Assembly (NCBI RefSeq): GCF_004803755.1
Contig: NZ_CP032311.1
Span: 1,256,501-1,320,500, forward strand
From: Pseudomonas sp. DG56-2
Lineage (GTDB): Bacteria > Pseudomonadota > Gammaproteobacteria > Pseudomonadales > Pseudomonadaceae
DNA: 64,000 bases
Direction of reading: 5' to 3'
Below are positions 1 through 8,291 of this stretch, in pieces (the first letter of the stretch is position 1; every line of letters starts with the position of its first letter). The translations under genes were made by a program, and so were the position numbers. The notes under the pieces were generated by a model that was given only the letters and a program-made list of their open reading frames with translations, ran no database searches and was not told the DNA's origin.

Positions 1-260
1 TAGCGATGTTCTACCTGTCGATCCTGCCGCAGTTCATCTCCCCGGAACATGGCTCGCTCATGGTCCAAAGCCTGACCTTGGGGCTGACTCAGATCACCGT
101 GAGTTTCACGGTAAATTTGCTGATTGCTGTGTTCGCCGCCGGTTTGTCTGCCTGGTTCGTGCGGTATCCGCTGTGGCTGATGGTGCAACGCTATGTAATG
201 GGCTTTGTGCTTGCGGGCCTGGCGCTGCGCCTGGTGCAGGAGCAGCGCAAACTGGCCTGA
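1..260 (+). CDS. LysE family amino-acid exporter, C-terminal part
   Basis: Partial gene cut by the window edge; the frame is open back to the first bases (Ala-Met-Phe-Tyr-Leu). The visible 85 residues contain the family's FYLSILPQF segment, which in LysE/RhtB exporters follows an NPKA motif at the start of a membrane helix, and then two more hydrophobic helices. Members are inner-membrane proteins that export amino acids or related small molecules. The substrate cannot be told from this fragment. It ends three bases from the end of the convergent metR gene. Confidence 0.8.
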   Translation, partial: AMFYLSILPQFISPEHGSLMVQSLTLGLTQITVSFTVNLLIAVFAAGLSAWFVRYPLWLMVQRYVMGFVLAGLALRLVQEQRKLA

Positions 261-263
261 GGC

Positions 264-1193
264 CTAGCGGACTGCGCTGACGCCATCAAGGGTTGAGAAC
301 GATGTGTCCTTCGCCGTGAGCAGGAAGTCGCGCATGTAGGGCGCGTCGAGCATGTCGGTGCGCACTGCTGCATACAGCGTGGCGAACAAGCCCTTGTCAC
401 CCAGGCGCTTGCCTTTCACATAGCCGCGCGAACTGTACTCGTGCAGGGCCCAGTGCGGCATGCCGCAGACACCGCGACCGCTGGCCACCAGTTGCATCAT
501 CATCACCGTCAGCTCAGCCGTGCGCACTTGCGCAGGCTCCACATCGGCGGGTTCCAGGAAGCGGGTGAAGATGTCCAGGCGGTCACGCTCTACCGGATAG
601 GTGATCAAGGTCTCACAGGCCAGGTCTTGCGCAACAATGTAGGGCTTGCCGGCCAAGGGGTGCTGATTGGCGACAGCGAGCATGGCTTCGTAGGTGAACA
701 ACGGGACATAAGTGAGTCCTGGCAGCTCCACGGGGTCGGACGTCACTACCAGGTCCAGATCACCGCGGGCCAGTGCCGGCAGTGGGGCAAAGGCAAAGCC
801 TGAGGCAAGGTCCAACTCGACTTCGGGCCAGGCGTCGCGGAACTGGTCGATAGTTGGCATCAGCCACTGAAAACAGCTGTGGCATTCAATGGCCATGTGC
901 AGGCGCCCGGCTGTGCCTCCGGCCAGCCGCGCGATGTCACGTTCAGCACCACGCAACAGCGGCAGGGTGGCGTCAGCCAGTTGCAGCAGGCGCAGCCCGG
1001 CGCTGGTGAAGCGAATCGGTTTGGTCTTGCGCATGAACAGTTGCATGCCCAAGCGCTCTTCCAGTTCCTTGAACTGATGGGACAACGCGGACTGGGTCAA
1101 ATGCAGGCGCTCGGCAGCTTCGACCAGACTGTCGGCCTCGCGCAGGGCGTGCATGGTTTTGAGGTGGCGAATTTCCAGCACCAGCGGCTCCAT
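264..1193 (-). CDS. metR: LysR-type transcriptional regulator MetR
   Basis: A 309-residue LysR-family regulator. The N-terminal winged helix-turn-helix (about residues 10-65, with LTQSALSHQFKELEERLG) and the effector domain with AIECHSCFQWLMP match MetR, which uses homocysteine as co-inducer and activates methionine biosynthesis genes such as metE. The start at 1193 (MEPLVLEIRHLKT) is preferred to an in-frame codon 18 residues upstream because family members begin just before the EIRHLKT segment. It lies next to the hydrolase and glpM, as in other Pseudomonas. No met gene is adjacent, so it probably acts in trans. Confidence 0.9.
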   Translation of the reverse strand: MEPLVLEIRHLKTMHALREADSLVEAAERLHLTQSALSHQFKELEERLGMQLFMRKTKPIRFTSAGLRLLQLADATLPLLRGAERDIARLAGGTAGRLHMAIECHSCFQWLMPTIDQFRDAWPEVELDLASGFAFAPLPALARGDLDLVVTSDPVELPGLTYVPLFTYEAMLAVANQHPLAGKPYIVAQDLACETLITYPVERDRLDIFTRFLEPADVEPAQVRTAELTVMMMQLVASGRGVCGMPHWALHEYSSRGYVKGKRLGDKGLFATLYAAVRTDMLDAPYMRDFLLTAKDTSFSTLDGVSAVR

Positions 1194-1221
1194 GAATAAA
1201 TTTTGTGACTGAATTAGACTG

Positions 1222-1238
1222 CATGAGTTTGTCTCATG
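1222..1238. promoter_or_regulatory. Inverted repeat upstream of metR, possible LysR-type operator
   Basis: CATGAG and CTCATG are perfect inverted arms separated by TTTGT, 29 bases before the chosen metR start. The size and T-N11-A look fit a LysR-type binding site, so autoregulation is possible. This is inferred from position and symmetry only. Confidence 0.35.
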
Positions 1239-1326
1239 ATGGTGCATGTGTCGAGCTTTCGATCATCGGGTGGGCATTGGACCGTTCAGCGCCTGTCATT
1301 AAACGGTCACGGTTCTGTGGCAGCGC

Positions 1327-1395
1327 GCCCGCATGAAAGTCATCAGACTCTCGCTCTACTGGGGATTTGCATTCTGGTGTTTCTTTCATGCGGGC
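1327..1395 (+). repeat. 13-bp inverted repeat spanning a start codon
   Basis: GCCCGCATGAAAG at 1327-1339 is the exact reverse complement of CTTTCATGCGGGC at 1383-1395. The loop is 43 bases. The right arm contains the ATG (1388) of the downstream hydrolase, so an RNA hairpin would bury its translation start. Confidence 0.75.
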
Positions 1396-2380
1396 ATTTT
1401 TATTATTTCTGGCGCTGGTAGGCGCTTTACCAGCGTTTGCGACGTCCCGTTGCGACGTCGATGTGGCCACCCAGTACGCGCAATTGCCGACACTGAGCCT
1501 GGCCTATCAAAGCATTGGTCGGGAATCGGATCCGGTATTGCTATTGGTAATGGGACTGGGCGGCCAGTTGATCCACTGGCCCGATGAAGTGGTGGTTGCG
1601 TTGTGCGAGCAGGGCTTTCGGGTCATTCGCTATGACAACCGTGATGTTGGCCTGACGCAGTGGCGCCAGGCTCCGTCCAGCGCCAATCTGACCTATCAGT
1701 TGCTGCGTTACAAGCTGGGGCTTTCCGTTGCAGCGCCGTACTCGCTCACCGATATGGCTGAAGACGGTTTGGGCCTGATGGACTCGCTGCACGTGGAGCG
1801 TTTCCACGTAATTGGCGTGAGCATGGGCGGGATGATTGCTCAGCACCTGGCAGCGCTGTCACCGCAACGGGTCGAAAGCCTGACCTTGATCATGTCCAGC
1901 TCTGGCGCCCTGGGCTTGCCTTTACCGAGCCCAGCCTTGGTGCAACTGCTGGCAAGGCGCGAGGCGCCCACGCGTGAGGTGGCCATCGAGCAGCAAGCGG
2001 ATTTGCTCGCAGCCTTGGGTAGTCCACAGGTTGAGGATGATCGCCAGGCGCTGTTGCAGCAGGCGGCGCAATCCTATGACCGTGCCTTCAATCCTGAAGG
2101 CGGCAAGCGTCAGATCATGGCGATTCTTGCCGAGCCCAGTCGGGTCGAGCTACTGGATGATTTACGCCTGCCGACGCTGGTGGTGCACGGCACCGCAGAC
2201 CCGCTGTTGCCGGTCATGCATGGAGTGCATCTGGCGGCGCATATTCGCGGCAGCCAATTGCGCCTGATTCCCGGGCTTGCCCATCGTTTTCAGGAGCCGT
2301 TCAAGGCGCCTTTGTTGGGCGCGATATTGCCCTACCTGAAAACACAGCGGCTGACGGATGCGCACCTGGCGGTGTTTTGA
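1388..2380 (+). CDS. Secreted alpha/beta hydrolase
   Basis: A 330-residue alpha/beta-hydrolase-fold protein. A signal peptide (MRAFLLFLALVGALPAFA) precedes the mature part. The nucleophile elbow GVSMG places Ser145, the acid is Asp271 in HGTADPLLP, and the base is His299 in GLAHRF; the oxyanion loop is MGLGGQ near residue 55. It should hydrolyse an ester or similar bond in the periplasm; the substrate is unknown. Start 1388 gives a clean signal peptide; a codon at 1367 in frame would add seven residues before it. The Shine-Dalgarno signal is weak and the ATG lies in a predicted hairpin arm. It is convergent with glpM. Confidence 0.85.
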   Translation: MRAFLLFLALVGALPAFATSRCDVDVATQYAQLPTLSLAYQSIGRESDPVLLLVMGLGGQLIHWPDEVVVALCEQGFRVIRYDNRDVGLTQWRQAPSSANLTYQLLRYKLGLSVAAPYSLTDMAEDGLGLMDSLHVERFHVIGVSMGGMIAQHLAALSPQRVESLTLIMSSSGALGLPLPSPALVQLLARREAPTREVAIEQQADLLAALGSPQVEDDRQALLQQAAQSYDRAFNPEGGKRQIMAILAEPSRVELLDDLRLPTLVVHGTADPLLPVMHGVHLAAHIRGSQLRLIPGLAHRFQEPFKAPLLGAILPYLKTQRLTDAHLAVF

Positions 2381-2392
2381 GCATCGGCAGGT

Positions 2393-2728
2393 TCAGTGCA
2401 ACCTTACCCAGACACCGACCAGCACCGTCGCAGCCACAAGCCAGGCCACCGCCGCGAGCGCCAACGACAGCTCCAGGCGCATGCGATCCACTAGCACATA
2501 CAGCGCTGCCAGGTAGACGAAGTAAGGAATGATCGACCACATGCCGAAGAGGATGGTGGTTTTCAGGTCTTCCAGCGAGCGGCCCTTGCCGACAATGTAG
2601 TGGGCGATCAGGGCAAAGGTCGGGAACAACGGAACCAGCCCGGCAATGTAGTAATTACGGGTTTTCGCCAAGGCGGCAAGAATCACCACCACTGCGGCGC
2701 CCAGGCAAGCTTTGAGTATCAAGTCCAC
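2393..2728 (-). CDS. glpM: GlpM family membrane protein
   Basis: A 111-residue, very hydrophobic protein with about four membrane helices; the segment AKTRNYYIAGLVPLFPTFAL is a GlpM signature. GlpM is an inner-membrane protein described in P. aeruginosa next to the glp regulon; its biochemical role is unclear. The start codon is GTG with a GAG-containing ribosome site just upstream. It sits 23 bases after aauR on the same strand and may be read through from it, although in P. aeruginosa it is associated with glp genes. Here the aat/aau block separates it from glpD. Confidence 0.85.
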   Translation of the reverse strand: MDLILKACLGAAVVVILAALAKTRNYYIAGLVPLFPTFALIAHYIVGKGRSLEDLKTTILFGMWSIIPYFVYLAALYVLVDRMRLELSLALAAVAWLVAATVLVGVWVRLH

Positions 2729-2751
2729 GTTTTATCTCGTTAATGGGCCAG

Positions 2752-4077
2752 TCAACCCAAACCGTACTTTTTGACTTTATCGAACAGGGTGGTCTTGGCC
2801 ATGCCCAGTTCCTGGCTGGCCTGACTAAGGTTGCCGCCAGTGCGTTGCAAGGCGTCACTGAGCAGGTTGCGTTCAAAAGCCTCGACCGCTTCGGCGAACC
2901 CCAAGCCCTGGTTGCTGTTGGCGCCGGCTTTCTTGAAGGCTGGCAAACCCAGGGCGTAACGTTCGGCAACGTTGCGCAGCTCCCGCACGTTGCCCGGCCA
3001 GTCGTGGGCCATCAGGCGCGACAAGGTCTGGCTGTCCAACTGCGGGATTTCTCGATCGAAGCGCAATGACGACAACTGCAGAAAGTGTTCGAATAATTGC
3101 AGGATATCTTCCCGACGCTCGCGCAGCGGTGGCAATTCCAGGGTTACGACGTTGAGGCGATAGTACAGGTCGCTACGAAACTGTCCGCTTTGGCCCAAGG
3201 CATCGAGATCGGATTTAGTGGCAGCAATGACCCGGCAATCGACAGGAATGCTCTGGTTCGAGCCCAGACGCTCCAAGGTACGCTCCTGCAATACCCGCAG
3301 CAGTTTGATCTGCAAGTTGATCGGCATGCTTTCGACTTCGTCGAGAAACAACGTGCCGCCATTGGCGTGCTCGATCTTGCCGATACGGCGTTTGCCTGCT
3401 CCGGTGAAGGCGTTGGCCTCATGGCCAAATATCTCGCTTTCGAACAGGTTTTCCGGTAACCCCCCACAGTTCAGGGCAACGAAAGGTTGACCCTGGCGGC
3501 GGCTGAAGTCGTGCAGGCAGCGGGCGACCAGCTCCTTGCCGGTACCGGTCTCACCTTCGATCAGGACGTTGGCAGAGGTGTCGGCGACGTTGGCGATCAA
3601 ATCACGCAGGTTCTGCATGGCGGGGGAGCGACCGATGATCCGGCCTTCCAGGGTACTTTGTTCAGCCAACTGCCGACGCAAGGCGAAAACTTCGCGCGAC
3701 AACCCACGCTGTTCCAAGGCGCGGCGGACCACTTCGACCAGGCGCTCCGGCGCGAAGGGCTTTTCCATGAAATCGTAGGCGCCATTGCGCATCGCTCCGA
3801 CAGCCATGTCGATGTCGCCGTGTCCGGTGATCAGTACCACGGGCAGGCTGGCGTCCCGGGCCTTGAGGCGATTCAGCAGTTCCAGGCCATCGATGCCGGG
3901 CAGGCGGATGTCGCTGACCACGATGCCGGCGAAATCATCACCGATGCGTTGCAAGGCTTCTTCGGCACTGCCGACGCCTTCACAGGCGATATCTTCCAGC
4001 GCCAGCGCCTGCTGGCAGCCGAGCAGCACATGCGGGTCGTCTTCGACGATCAGGACGGTAAGAGGCGCTTGATTCAT
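2752..4077 (-). CDS. aauR: Sigma-54-dependent response regulator AauR (DctD type)
   Basis: A 441-residue NtrC/DctD-class regulator. The receiver domain (1-120) has acidic Asp9/Asp13-14 region, phospho-acceptor Asp56 and Lys107. The AAA+ domain (about 145-370) has Walker A GETGTGKE at 175-182 and a Walker B region LFLDEVES. The C-terminal Fis-type helix-turn-helix ends in MAKTTLFDKVKKYGLG. The sigma-54 contact loop reads NAFTGA instead of GAFTGA (Asn222). AauR activates uptake and use of glutamate and aspartate in Pseudomonas. It overlaps aauS by four bases and follows the aatJQMP genes, upstream of which TTCGG-N4-CCGAA sites are found. Confidence 0.9.
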   Translation of the reverse strand: MNQAPLTVLIVEDDPHVLLGCQQALALEDIACEGVGSAEEALQRIGDDFAGIVVSDIRLPGIDGLELLNRLKARDASLPVVLITGHGDIDMAVGAMRNGAYDFMEKPFAPERLVEVVRRALEQRGLSREVFALRRQLAEQSTLEGRIIGRSPAMQNLRDLIANVADTSANVLIEGETGTGKELVARCLHDFSRRQGQPFVALNCGGLPENLFESEIFGHEANAFTGAGKRRIGKIEHANGGTLFLDEVESMPINLQIKLLRVLQERTLERLGSNQSIPVDCRVIAATKSDLDALGQSGQFRSDLYYRLNVVTLELPPLRERREDILQLFEHFLQLSSLRFDREIPQLDSQTLSRLMAHDWPGNVRELRNVAERYALGLPAFKKAGANSNQGLGFAEAVEAFERNLLSDALQRTGGNLSQASQELGMAKTTLFDKVKKYGLG

Positions 4078-5981
4078 AGGGGCTCGACAGATTCTGTAGG
4101 GGCATTGACCAATGGCAGCGCAAGCACGAACGCCGTGCCGCCATTGGCAGGGTGCTCGACACTCAGGCTACCTTTGGCAGCGGCGGCGAGGCTGGCGGAC
4201 AGGGTCAGACCCAGGCCCAGACCATGCTCTCCCGGCTTGGTGGTGAAAAATGGTTCGAACAGGTGCTTGCGGGTTTCGTCGTCGATGCCATGACCGTTGT
4301 CGCGTACCCGCAGGCGATACTTGTCGCCCTGCAACTCGCCTTCGAGCCACAGCTCTGGTTTGGGCTGGGCGGCCATGGCGTCCAGTGCGTTGCCAATCAG
4401 GTTGACCAGAATCTGCTCCAGGCGAGTCTGATCGATAGCCAACGTGTGGTCGTCGAACTGGCTGTGCAGCTTCAGGTGGCAGCCGGCAATGCGGTTGCCA
4501 AGCACCTGCAGGCTGGCGTCCACTGCCTTGCCCAGCGAAGCCTGACCGCTGTCTTCGCCACGTCGGGCAAACGAGCGCAGGCTGGCGGTAATGCGTCCCA
4601 TGCGGTCGATCAGATCGTTCATGGTGAGCAGGTTGGTACTGGCGGTTTCCAGGGCACCACGCTCCAGAAAGCGCACAGTATTACCTGACAGTGTACGCAG
4701 CGCTGCCAATGGCTGGTTCAACTCATGGGCAATGCTGGTGGACATCTGGCCGATGGCCGCGAGCTTTCCGGCCTGGACCAACTCGTCCTGGGCATGACGC
4801 AAGGTTTGTTCGGCCTGGCGCCGCTCACGAATCTGCCCCTTGAGACGGTCGTTGCTGGCGCGCAGGTCAGCAGTGCGCTCAGTGATCTTGCGCTCCAGCT
4901 GGCTGTTGGCTTCCTCCAGCGCCTCCCGTGCGGCAAGGCGTGTGGCGATAACCTTGCGCCGTTCGTTCCAGGCAATCAAGACAATGGTCAACAAGGCAAA
5001 GGCCACTGCTACCAGTACACCCTGGATGATCGATTCGCGGCGCAGGTCCTGCAGCGGAGTAAGCAAGGTGAAATGCCAGGGGGTGTCGTTCAACCGACGG
5101 GTCTGGGCCAGGAAAGCTACTTCGCGATGGCCATCGTCGAGCTCGGCGTTGGCCGGAAAGCTGAGTTTTTCGATGCCGTCAGCCAAGGTTTCGCGCGACA
5201 AAGGCTGCAGTTCATTGAGTGGCCACCAGTAATACTGCAGGCTGCGGGCCAGGCGTTCCTTGATTTCCGGGGTCAGCGGGCGCACGGACTTGAGGCGCCG
5301 GGCCGGATCGCTGGAAAGAATAATGATGCCGTTTTCGTCACTGACGAAGGCTTCCAGGCGCGCCCGTTGCCAACGCTCTTCCATGTTTTCAAGGCGAACC
5401 TTGATCACTGCGACGCCAATGATCTTGCCGTGTTCTTCCAGCCCGTGGGCGAGATAGTAGCCTGGTTCACCGGTGGTACTGCCAATCCCGTAGAAGCGTC
5501 CAGGCTGGCCGCGTACGGCTTGCTGGAAATAGGCACGGAAGGACAGATCCTCACCGAGGAAACTGTCGACATCGCGCCAGTTGCTGGTGGCCTGGACCCG
5601 GCCGGTGGTATCGAGCACAAAGATCGCCCGACTGCGACTACGCCGATTGAGACCTTCGAGGTATTCGTTGACTGTCTGGCGATAATCGCCATCGGGCTCG
5701 GTCAGCAAGCTGGAAACGCTGTTTTCCAGCTCCAGCAGGCTCGGCAGATAGGTGTATTTGCTGATTTCGCTTTCGACGCCGCGTGCGTGCAGCTCAAGCT
5801 GGCGCTCGCCGGATTCGCTCAAGCTACGAATGCCGTTGTGCTCGCTGATCAGGAAGCCAGCCATGCCCAGGCCGATCATCAGCAGGATGATCAAGGGCGG
5901 AATCAGCAGTTGTCGGATCAGGCGGGGTTTCACGGCAAGGTCAGGCTTGGCTGGGCGAAAGAGCGTAGGGTCGCATTTCAT
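4074..5981 (-). CDS. aauS: Sensor histidine kinase AauS (DctB type)
   Basis: A 635-residue membrane sensor kinase. Two membrane helices (about 24-45 and 318-338) bracket a large periplasmic double-PAS-like domain of the DctB kind. A coiled-coil linker (about 345-400) leads to the HisKA domain with phospho-acceptor His near 419 in SIAHELNQP and an ATPase domain with N box VNLIGNALDAM and GLGLGLTLS. It senses acidic amino acids or related dicarboxylates and phosphorylates AauR. ATG at 5981 is preferred over the GTG codon just before it; an AAGG ribosome site lies upstream. The 3-prime end overlaps aauR (ATGA), so the two are translationally coupled. Confidence 0.9.
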   Translation of the reverse strand: MKCDPTLFRPAKPDLAVKPRLIRQLLIPPLIILLMIGLGMAGFLISEHNGIRSLSESGERQLELHARGVESEISKYTYLPSLLELENSVSSLLTEPDGDYRQTVNEYLEGLNRRSRSRAIFVLDTTGRVQATSNWRDVDSFLGEDLSFRAYFQQAVRGQPGRFYGIGSTTGEPGYYLAHGLEEHGKIIGVAVIKVRLENMEERWQRARLEAFVSDENGIIILSSDPARRLKSVRPLTPEIKERLARSLQYYWWPLNELQPLSRETLADGIEKLSFPANAELDDGHREVAFLAQTRRLNDTPWHFTLLTPLQDLRRESIIQGVLVAVAFALLTIVLIAWNERRKVIATRLAAREALEEANSQLERKITERTADLRASNDRLKGQIRERRQAEQTLRHAQDELVQAGKLAAIGQMSTSIAHELNQPLAALRTLSGNTVRFLERGALETASTNLLTMNDLIDRMGRITASLRSFARRGEDSGQASLGKAVDASLQVLGNRIAGCHLKLHSQFDDHTLAIDQTRLEQILVNLIGNALDAMAAQPKPELWLEGELQGDKYRLRVRDNGHGIDDETRKHLFEPFFTTKPGEHGLGLGLTLSASLAAAAKGSLSVEHPANGGTAFVLALPLVNAPTESVEPL

Positions 5982-6003
5982 CACAGTGGCCTTAGTACGA
6001 CCA

Positions 6004-6038
6004 GCACCCTGTGTCCGTCTTGCGTCGGCACAGGGTGC
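6004..6038 (-). terminator. Intercistronic hairpin between aatP and aauS
   Basis: GCACCCTGTG (6004-6013) and CACAGGGTGC (6029-6038) form a perfect 10-bp stem with a 15-base loop. There is no U tract. It could partly end transporter transcripts or protect their 3-prime end, letting only some transcripts continue into aauSR. Confidence 0.5.
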
Positions 6039-6049
6039 GGGCCATCACC

Positions 6050-6784
6050 TCAGTGTTGCAGGATTTTGCTGAGGAAGTGTTGGGTACGCTCGTGGCGTGC
6101 TGTCGGGTCGCCAAAGAAGGCTTCCTTCTGGCAGTCCTCGATAATCTTGCCCTGGTCCATGAAAATCACCCGATTGGCAACCTTGCGGGCAAAGCCCATC
6201 TCGTGGGTTACGCACATCATGGTCATGCCTTCGTGAGCCAGCTCGACCATTACGTCGAGCACTTCATTGACCATTTCCGGGTCCAGTGCCGACGTTGGTT
6301 CGTCGAACAGCATGACGATCGGGTCCATCGACAGAGCCCGGGCAATGGCTACCCGTTGCTGTTGGCCGCCGGAGAGTTGCCCAGGGTGCTTTTTAGCGTG
6401 GGCACTCAGGCCTACGCGGTCGAGCAGGGCCAGGCCCTTCTTGGTTGCTTCCGCTTCGCTGCGACCCAGTACCTTACGCTGGGCAATGGTCAGGTTTTCG
6501 GTGATGGTCAGGTGCGGGAACAGCTCGAAGTGCTGGAACACCATACCAACGCGCGAGCGCAGTTTGGGCAGGTTGGTCTTGGGGTCGGCAATCGAGGTGC
6601 CGTCGACGACGATGTCACCCTTCTGAAAAGGCTCCAGGGCGTTGACGCATTTGATCAGGGTTGACTTGCCCGAGCCCGAAGGACCGCAGACTACAACCAC
6701 TTCGCCTTTCTTGACCTCGGTATTACAGTCGGTCAGAACCTGGAAGTCGCCGTACCATTTGTTGACGTTCTTGATGGAGATCAT
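6050..6784 (-). CDS. aatP: Glutamate/aspartate ABC transporter, ATP-binding subunit
   Basis: A 244-residue polar-amino-acid ABC ATPase (GltL/GlnQ family). Walker A is GPSGSGKST (about 34-42), Q loop [13 protein letters not shown], signature [15 protein letters not shown], Walker [15 protein letters not shown], and the switch His is in CVTHEMGFA. It powers import through AatQ and AatM at the cytoplasmic face. It overlaps aatM by four bases. With AatJ it forms the acidic amino-acid importer known as Aat in Pseudomonas. Confidence 0.93.
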   Translation of the reverse strand: MISIKNVNKWYGDFQVLTDCNTEVKKGEVVVVCGPSGSGKSTLIKCVNALEPFQKGDIVVDGTSIADPKTNLPKLRSRVGMVFQHFELFPHLTITENLTIAQRKVLGRSEAEATKKGLALLDRVGLSAHAKKHPGQLSGGQQQRVAIARALSMDPIVMLFDEPTSALDPEMVNEVLDVMVELAHEGMTMMCVTHEMGFARKVANRVIFMDQGKIIEDCQKEAFFGDPTARHERTQHFLSKILQH

Positions 6785-7446
6785 ACGGTTATCCTTTTCT
6801 GCAGACGCTTGACCAGGTAGGAAGCGGAGAAGCTGATGACAAAGTAGACAACACCCGCGAACACCAGGAACTCGTTGGAGCGTCCGATGATGTCGCCGTT
6901 GGCACGTGCCGCGTTGAGGAAGTCGACCAAACCGACGGTGTAGACCAGCGAGGTGTCCTGGAACAGGATGATGCTCTGCTGCAGCAGCAGCGGCGTCATC
7001 TTGCGAAACGCCTGGGGCAGAATTATCAGGCGCATGGTCTGGCCGTAGGTCATGCCCAAGGCCTGGGCTGCGCCCATTTGACCTTTGGAGATCGACTGCA
7101 CGCCCGCCCGGACGATTTCGCAGAAGTACGCTGCCTCGAACATCATGAATGCCACGACGCAGGAGGTGAATGCGCCAATTGGCGTGTCTTCACCGGTGAT
7201 CCAGCGCAGTACAAAAGGCACTGCCAGGTAGAACCAGGTGATCACCAACAGCAATGGGATGGAGCGGAAGTAGTTGACGTAAGCACCGGCAACATTGGCC
7301 AGCAGCTTGCTCGAAGACAGCCGCATCAAGGCCAGAACGGTGCCCAGCGCGATACCACCGATCACGCCCATGACCATCAGTTGCAGGGTCATGACCATGC
7401 CGTTCCACAGCCCTGGCAGGGCCGGAATGATTCCACTGAAGTCCAT
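6781..7446 (-). CDS. aatM: Glutamate/aspartate ABC transporter permease
   Basis: A 221-residue His/Glu/Gln/Arg/opine-family permease with about five membrane helices and the EAA loop ([20 protein letters not shown]) that contacts the ATPase. The N-terminus [17 protein letters not shown] matches GltK-type subunits. It pairs with AatQ to form the membrane channel. It abuts aatQ with a one-base overlap and overlaps aatP by four bases, as expected for a tightly coupled operon. Confidence 0.92.
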   Translation of the reverse strand: MDFSGIIPALPGLWNGMVMTLQLMVMGVIGGIALGTVLALMRLSSSKLLANVAGAYVNYFRSIPLLLVITWFYLAVPFVLRWITGEDTPIGAFTSCVVAFMMFEAAYFCEIVRAGVQSISKGQMGAAQALGMTYGQTMRLIILPQAFRKMTPLLLQQSIILFQDTSLVYTVGLVDFLNAARANGDIIGRSNEFLVFAGVVYFVISFSASYLVKRLQKRITV

Positions 7447-8192
7447 TATTTGCCCCCCACGGAAATCAAGCCGGGTACCGAGACCTTCTTCTCGATCATG
7501 CGCATCAGCAGCATCAGGCTCATGTTCAGGGTGAAGTAGATCAGTGTCGCCAGGGTGAAGGCTTCAAACAGGTTGGCCGAGAACTCGGCGGTCTGTTTGG
7601 TTTGCGCCAACAACTCCATCAGGCCGATCAGCGAGGCCACCGAGGAGTTCTTGAAGACGTTCAGAAATTCTGAGGTGAGCGGCGGAATGATGATCCGGTA
7701 GGCTTGCGGCAGCAGTACGTTCCAGTAAATCTGCGGCAGCCTGAAACCCATGGCGCGGGCGGCGGCTTCCTGGCCGCGTGGCAGCGCCTGGATACCGGTG
7801 CGCACTTGTTCGCAAACACGCGCCGCGGTGAACAGGCCCAGGCAGATCACTACGCTGATGAGCGCCGAAGTGGTCGGATTAAGGTCTTGCTTGAACCATT
7901 CCTGCAGACCTTCCGGCAGCAGGTCTGGCACCAGAAAGTACCAGATGAACAGCTGCACCAGCAGCGGTACGTTACGAAACAGTTCCACGTAGCACGTGGC
8001 GATACCCGACACCAGACGGTTCGGCACAGTACGCATGACACCGAGCACAGAGCCCAGCGACAGCGCGATAATCCAGGCGGCGACGGCAATGGCGATGGTC
8101 CAGCCCAGACCGGTGATGTACCAGTCCAGATAGGTCTCGCTGCCCACGCCAGTGGACTTGAAGAATACGCCCCAGTCCCAGTTGTAATTCAT
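7446..8192 (-). CDS. aatQ: Glutamate/aspartate ABC transporter permease
   Basis: A 248-residue GltJ-type permease beginning MNYNWDWGVFFKSTGVGSETYLDWYI. It has several membrane helices and an EAA loop (CEQVRTGIQALPRGQEAAARA). It is the second permease of the AatJQMP importer. The gap to aatJ is 99 bases and contains a strong hairpin; the three following genes are fused or overlapping. The ribosome site GGGGAGAT lies just before the ATG. Confidence 0.92.
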   Translation of the reverse strand: MNYNWDWGVFFKSTGVGSETYLDWYITGLGWTIAIAVAAWIIALSLGSVLGVMRTVPNRLVSGIATCYVELFRNVPLLVQLFIWYFLVPDLLPEGLQEWFKQDLNPTTSALISVVICLGLFTAARVCEQVRTGIQALPRGQEAAARAMGFRLPQIYWNVLLPQAYRIIIPPLTSEFLNVFKNSSVASLIGLMELLAQTKQTAEFSANLFEAFTLATLIYFTLNMSLMLLMRMIEKKVSVPGLISVGGK

Positions 8193-8235
8193 CGGGATCT
8201 CCCCTCAGATCGGTTGTTTCACGGGCACCTTCGAG

Positions 8236-8264
8236 CATCCGAGGGTGCAAGGCACCCTCGGATG
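8236..8264 (-). repeat. Stable intercistronic hairpin between aatJ and aatQ
   Basis: CATCCGAGGGTGC (8236-8248) and GCACCCTCGGATG (8252-8264) make a perfect 13-bp stem with a 3-base loop. No U tract follows on the minus strand. Hairpins after binding-protein genes commonly stabilise the upstream mRNA and reduce read-through, giving excess binding protein over permease; that role is inferred here. Confidence 0.75.
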
Positions 8265-8291
8265 AAAGGTTAGACACTAACTAGCTGGGGA

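Noticed and set aside
1333..1587. Open frame MKVIRLSLYWGF... just before the hydrolase
   Set aside because: It overlaps the hydrolase in another frame and loses plausible sequence after residue 30; the hydrolase frame carries the signal peptide and catalytic motifs.
3487..4293. 268-residue plus-strand frame opposite aauR/aauS
   Set aside because: It is the antisense shadow of two well-supported genes; composition is typical of reverse-strand noise in GC-rich DNA.
4725..6236. 503-residue plus-strand frame opposite aauS
   Set aside because: Antisense of a recognisable histidine kinase; no domain, no ribosome site.
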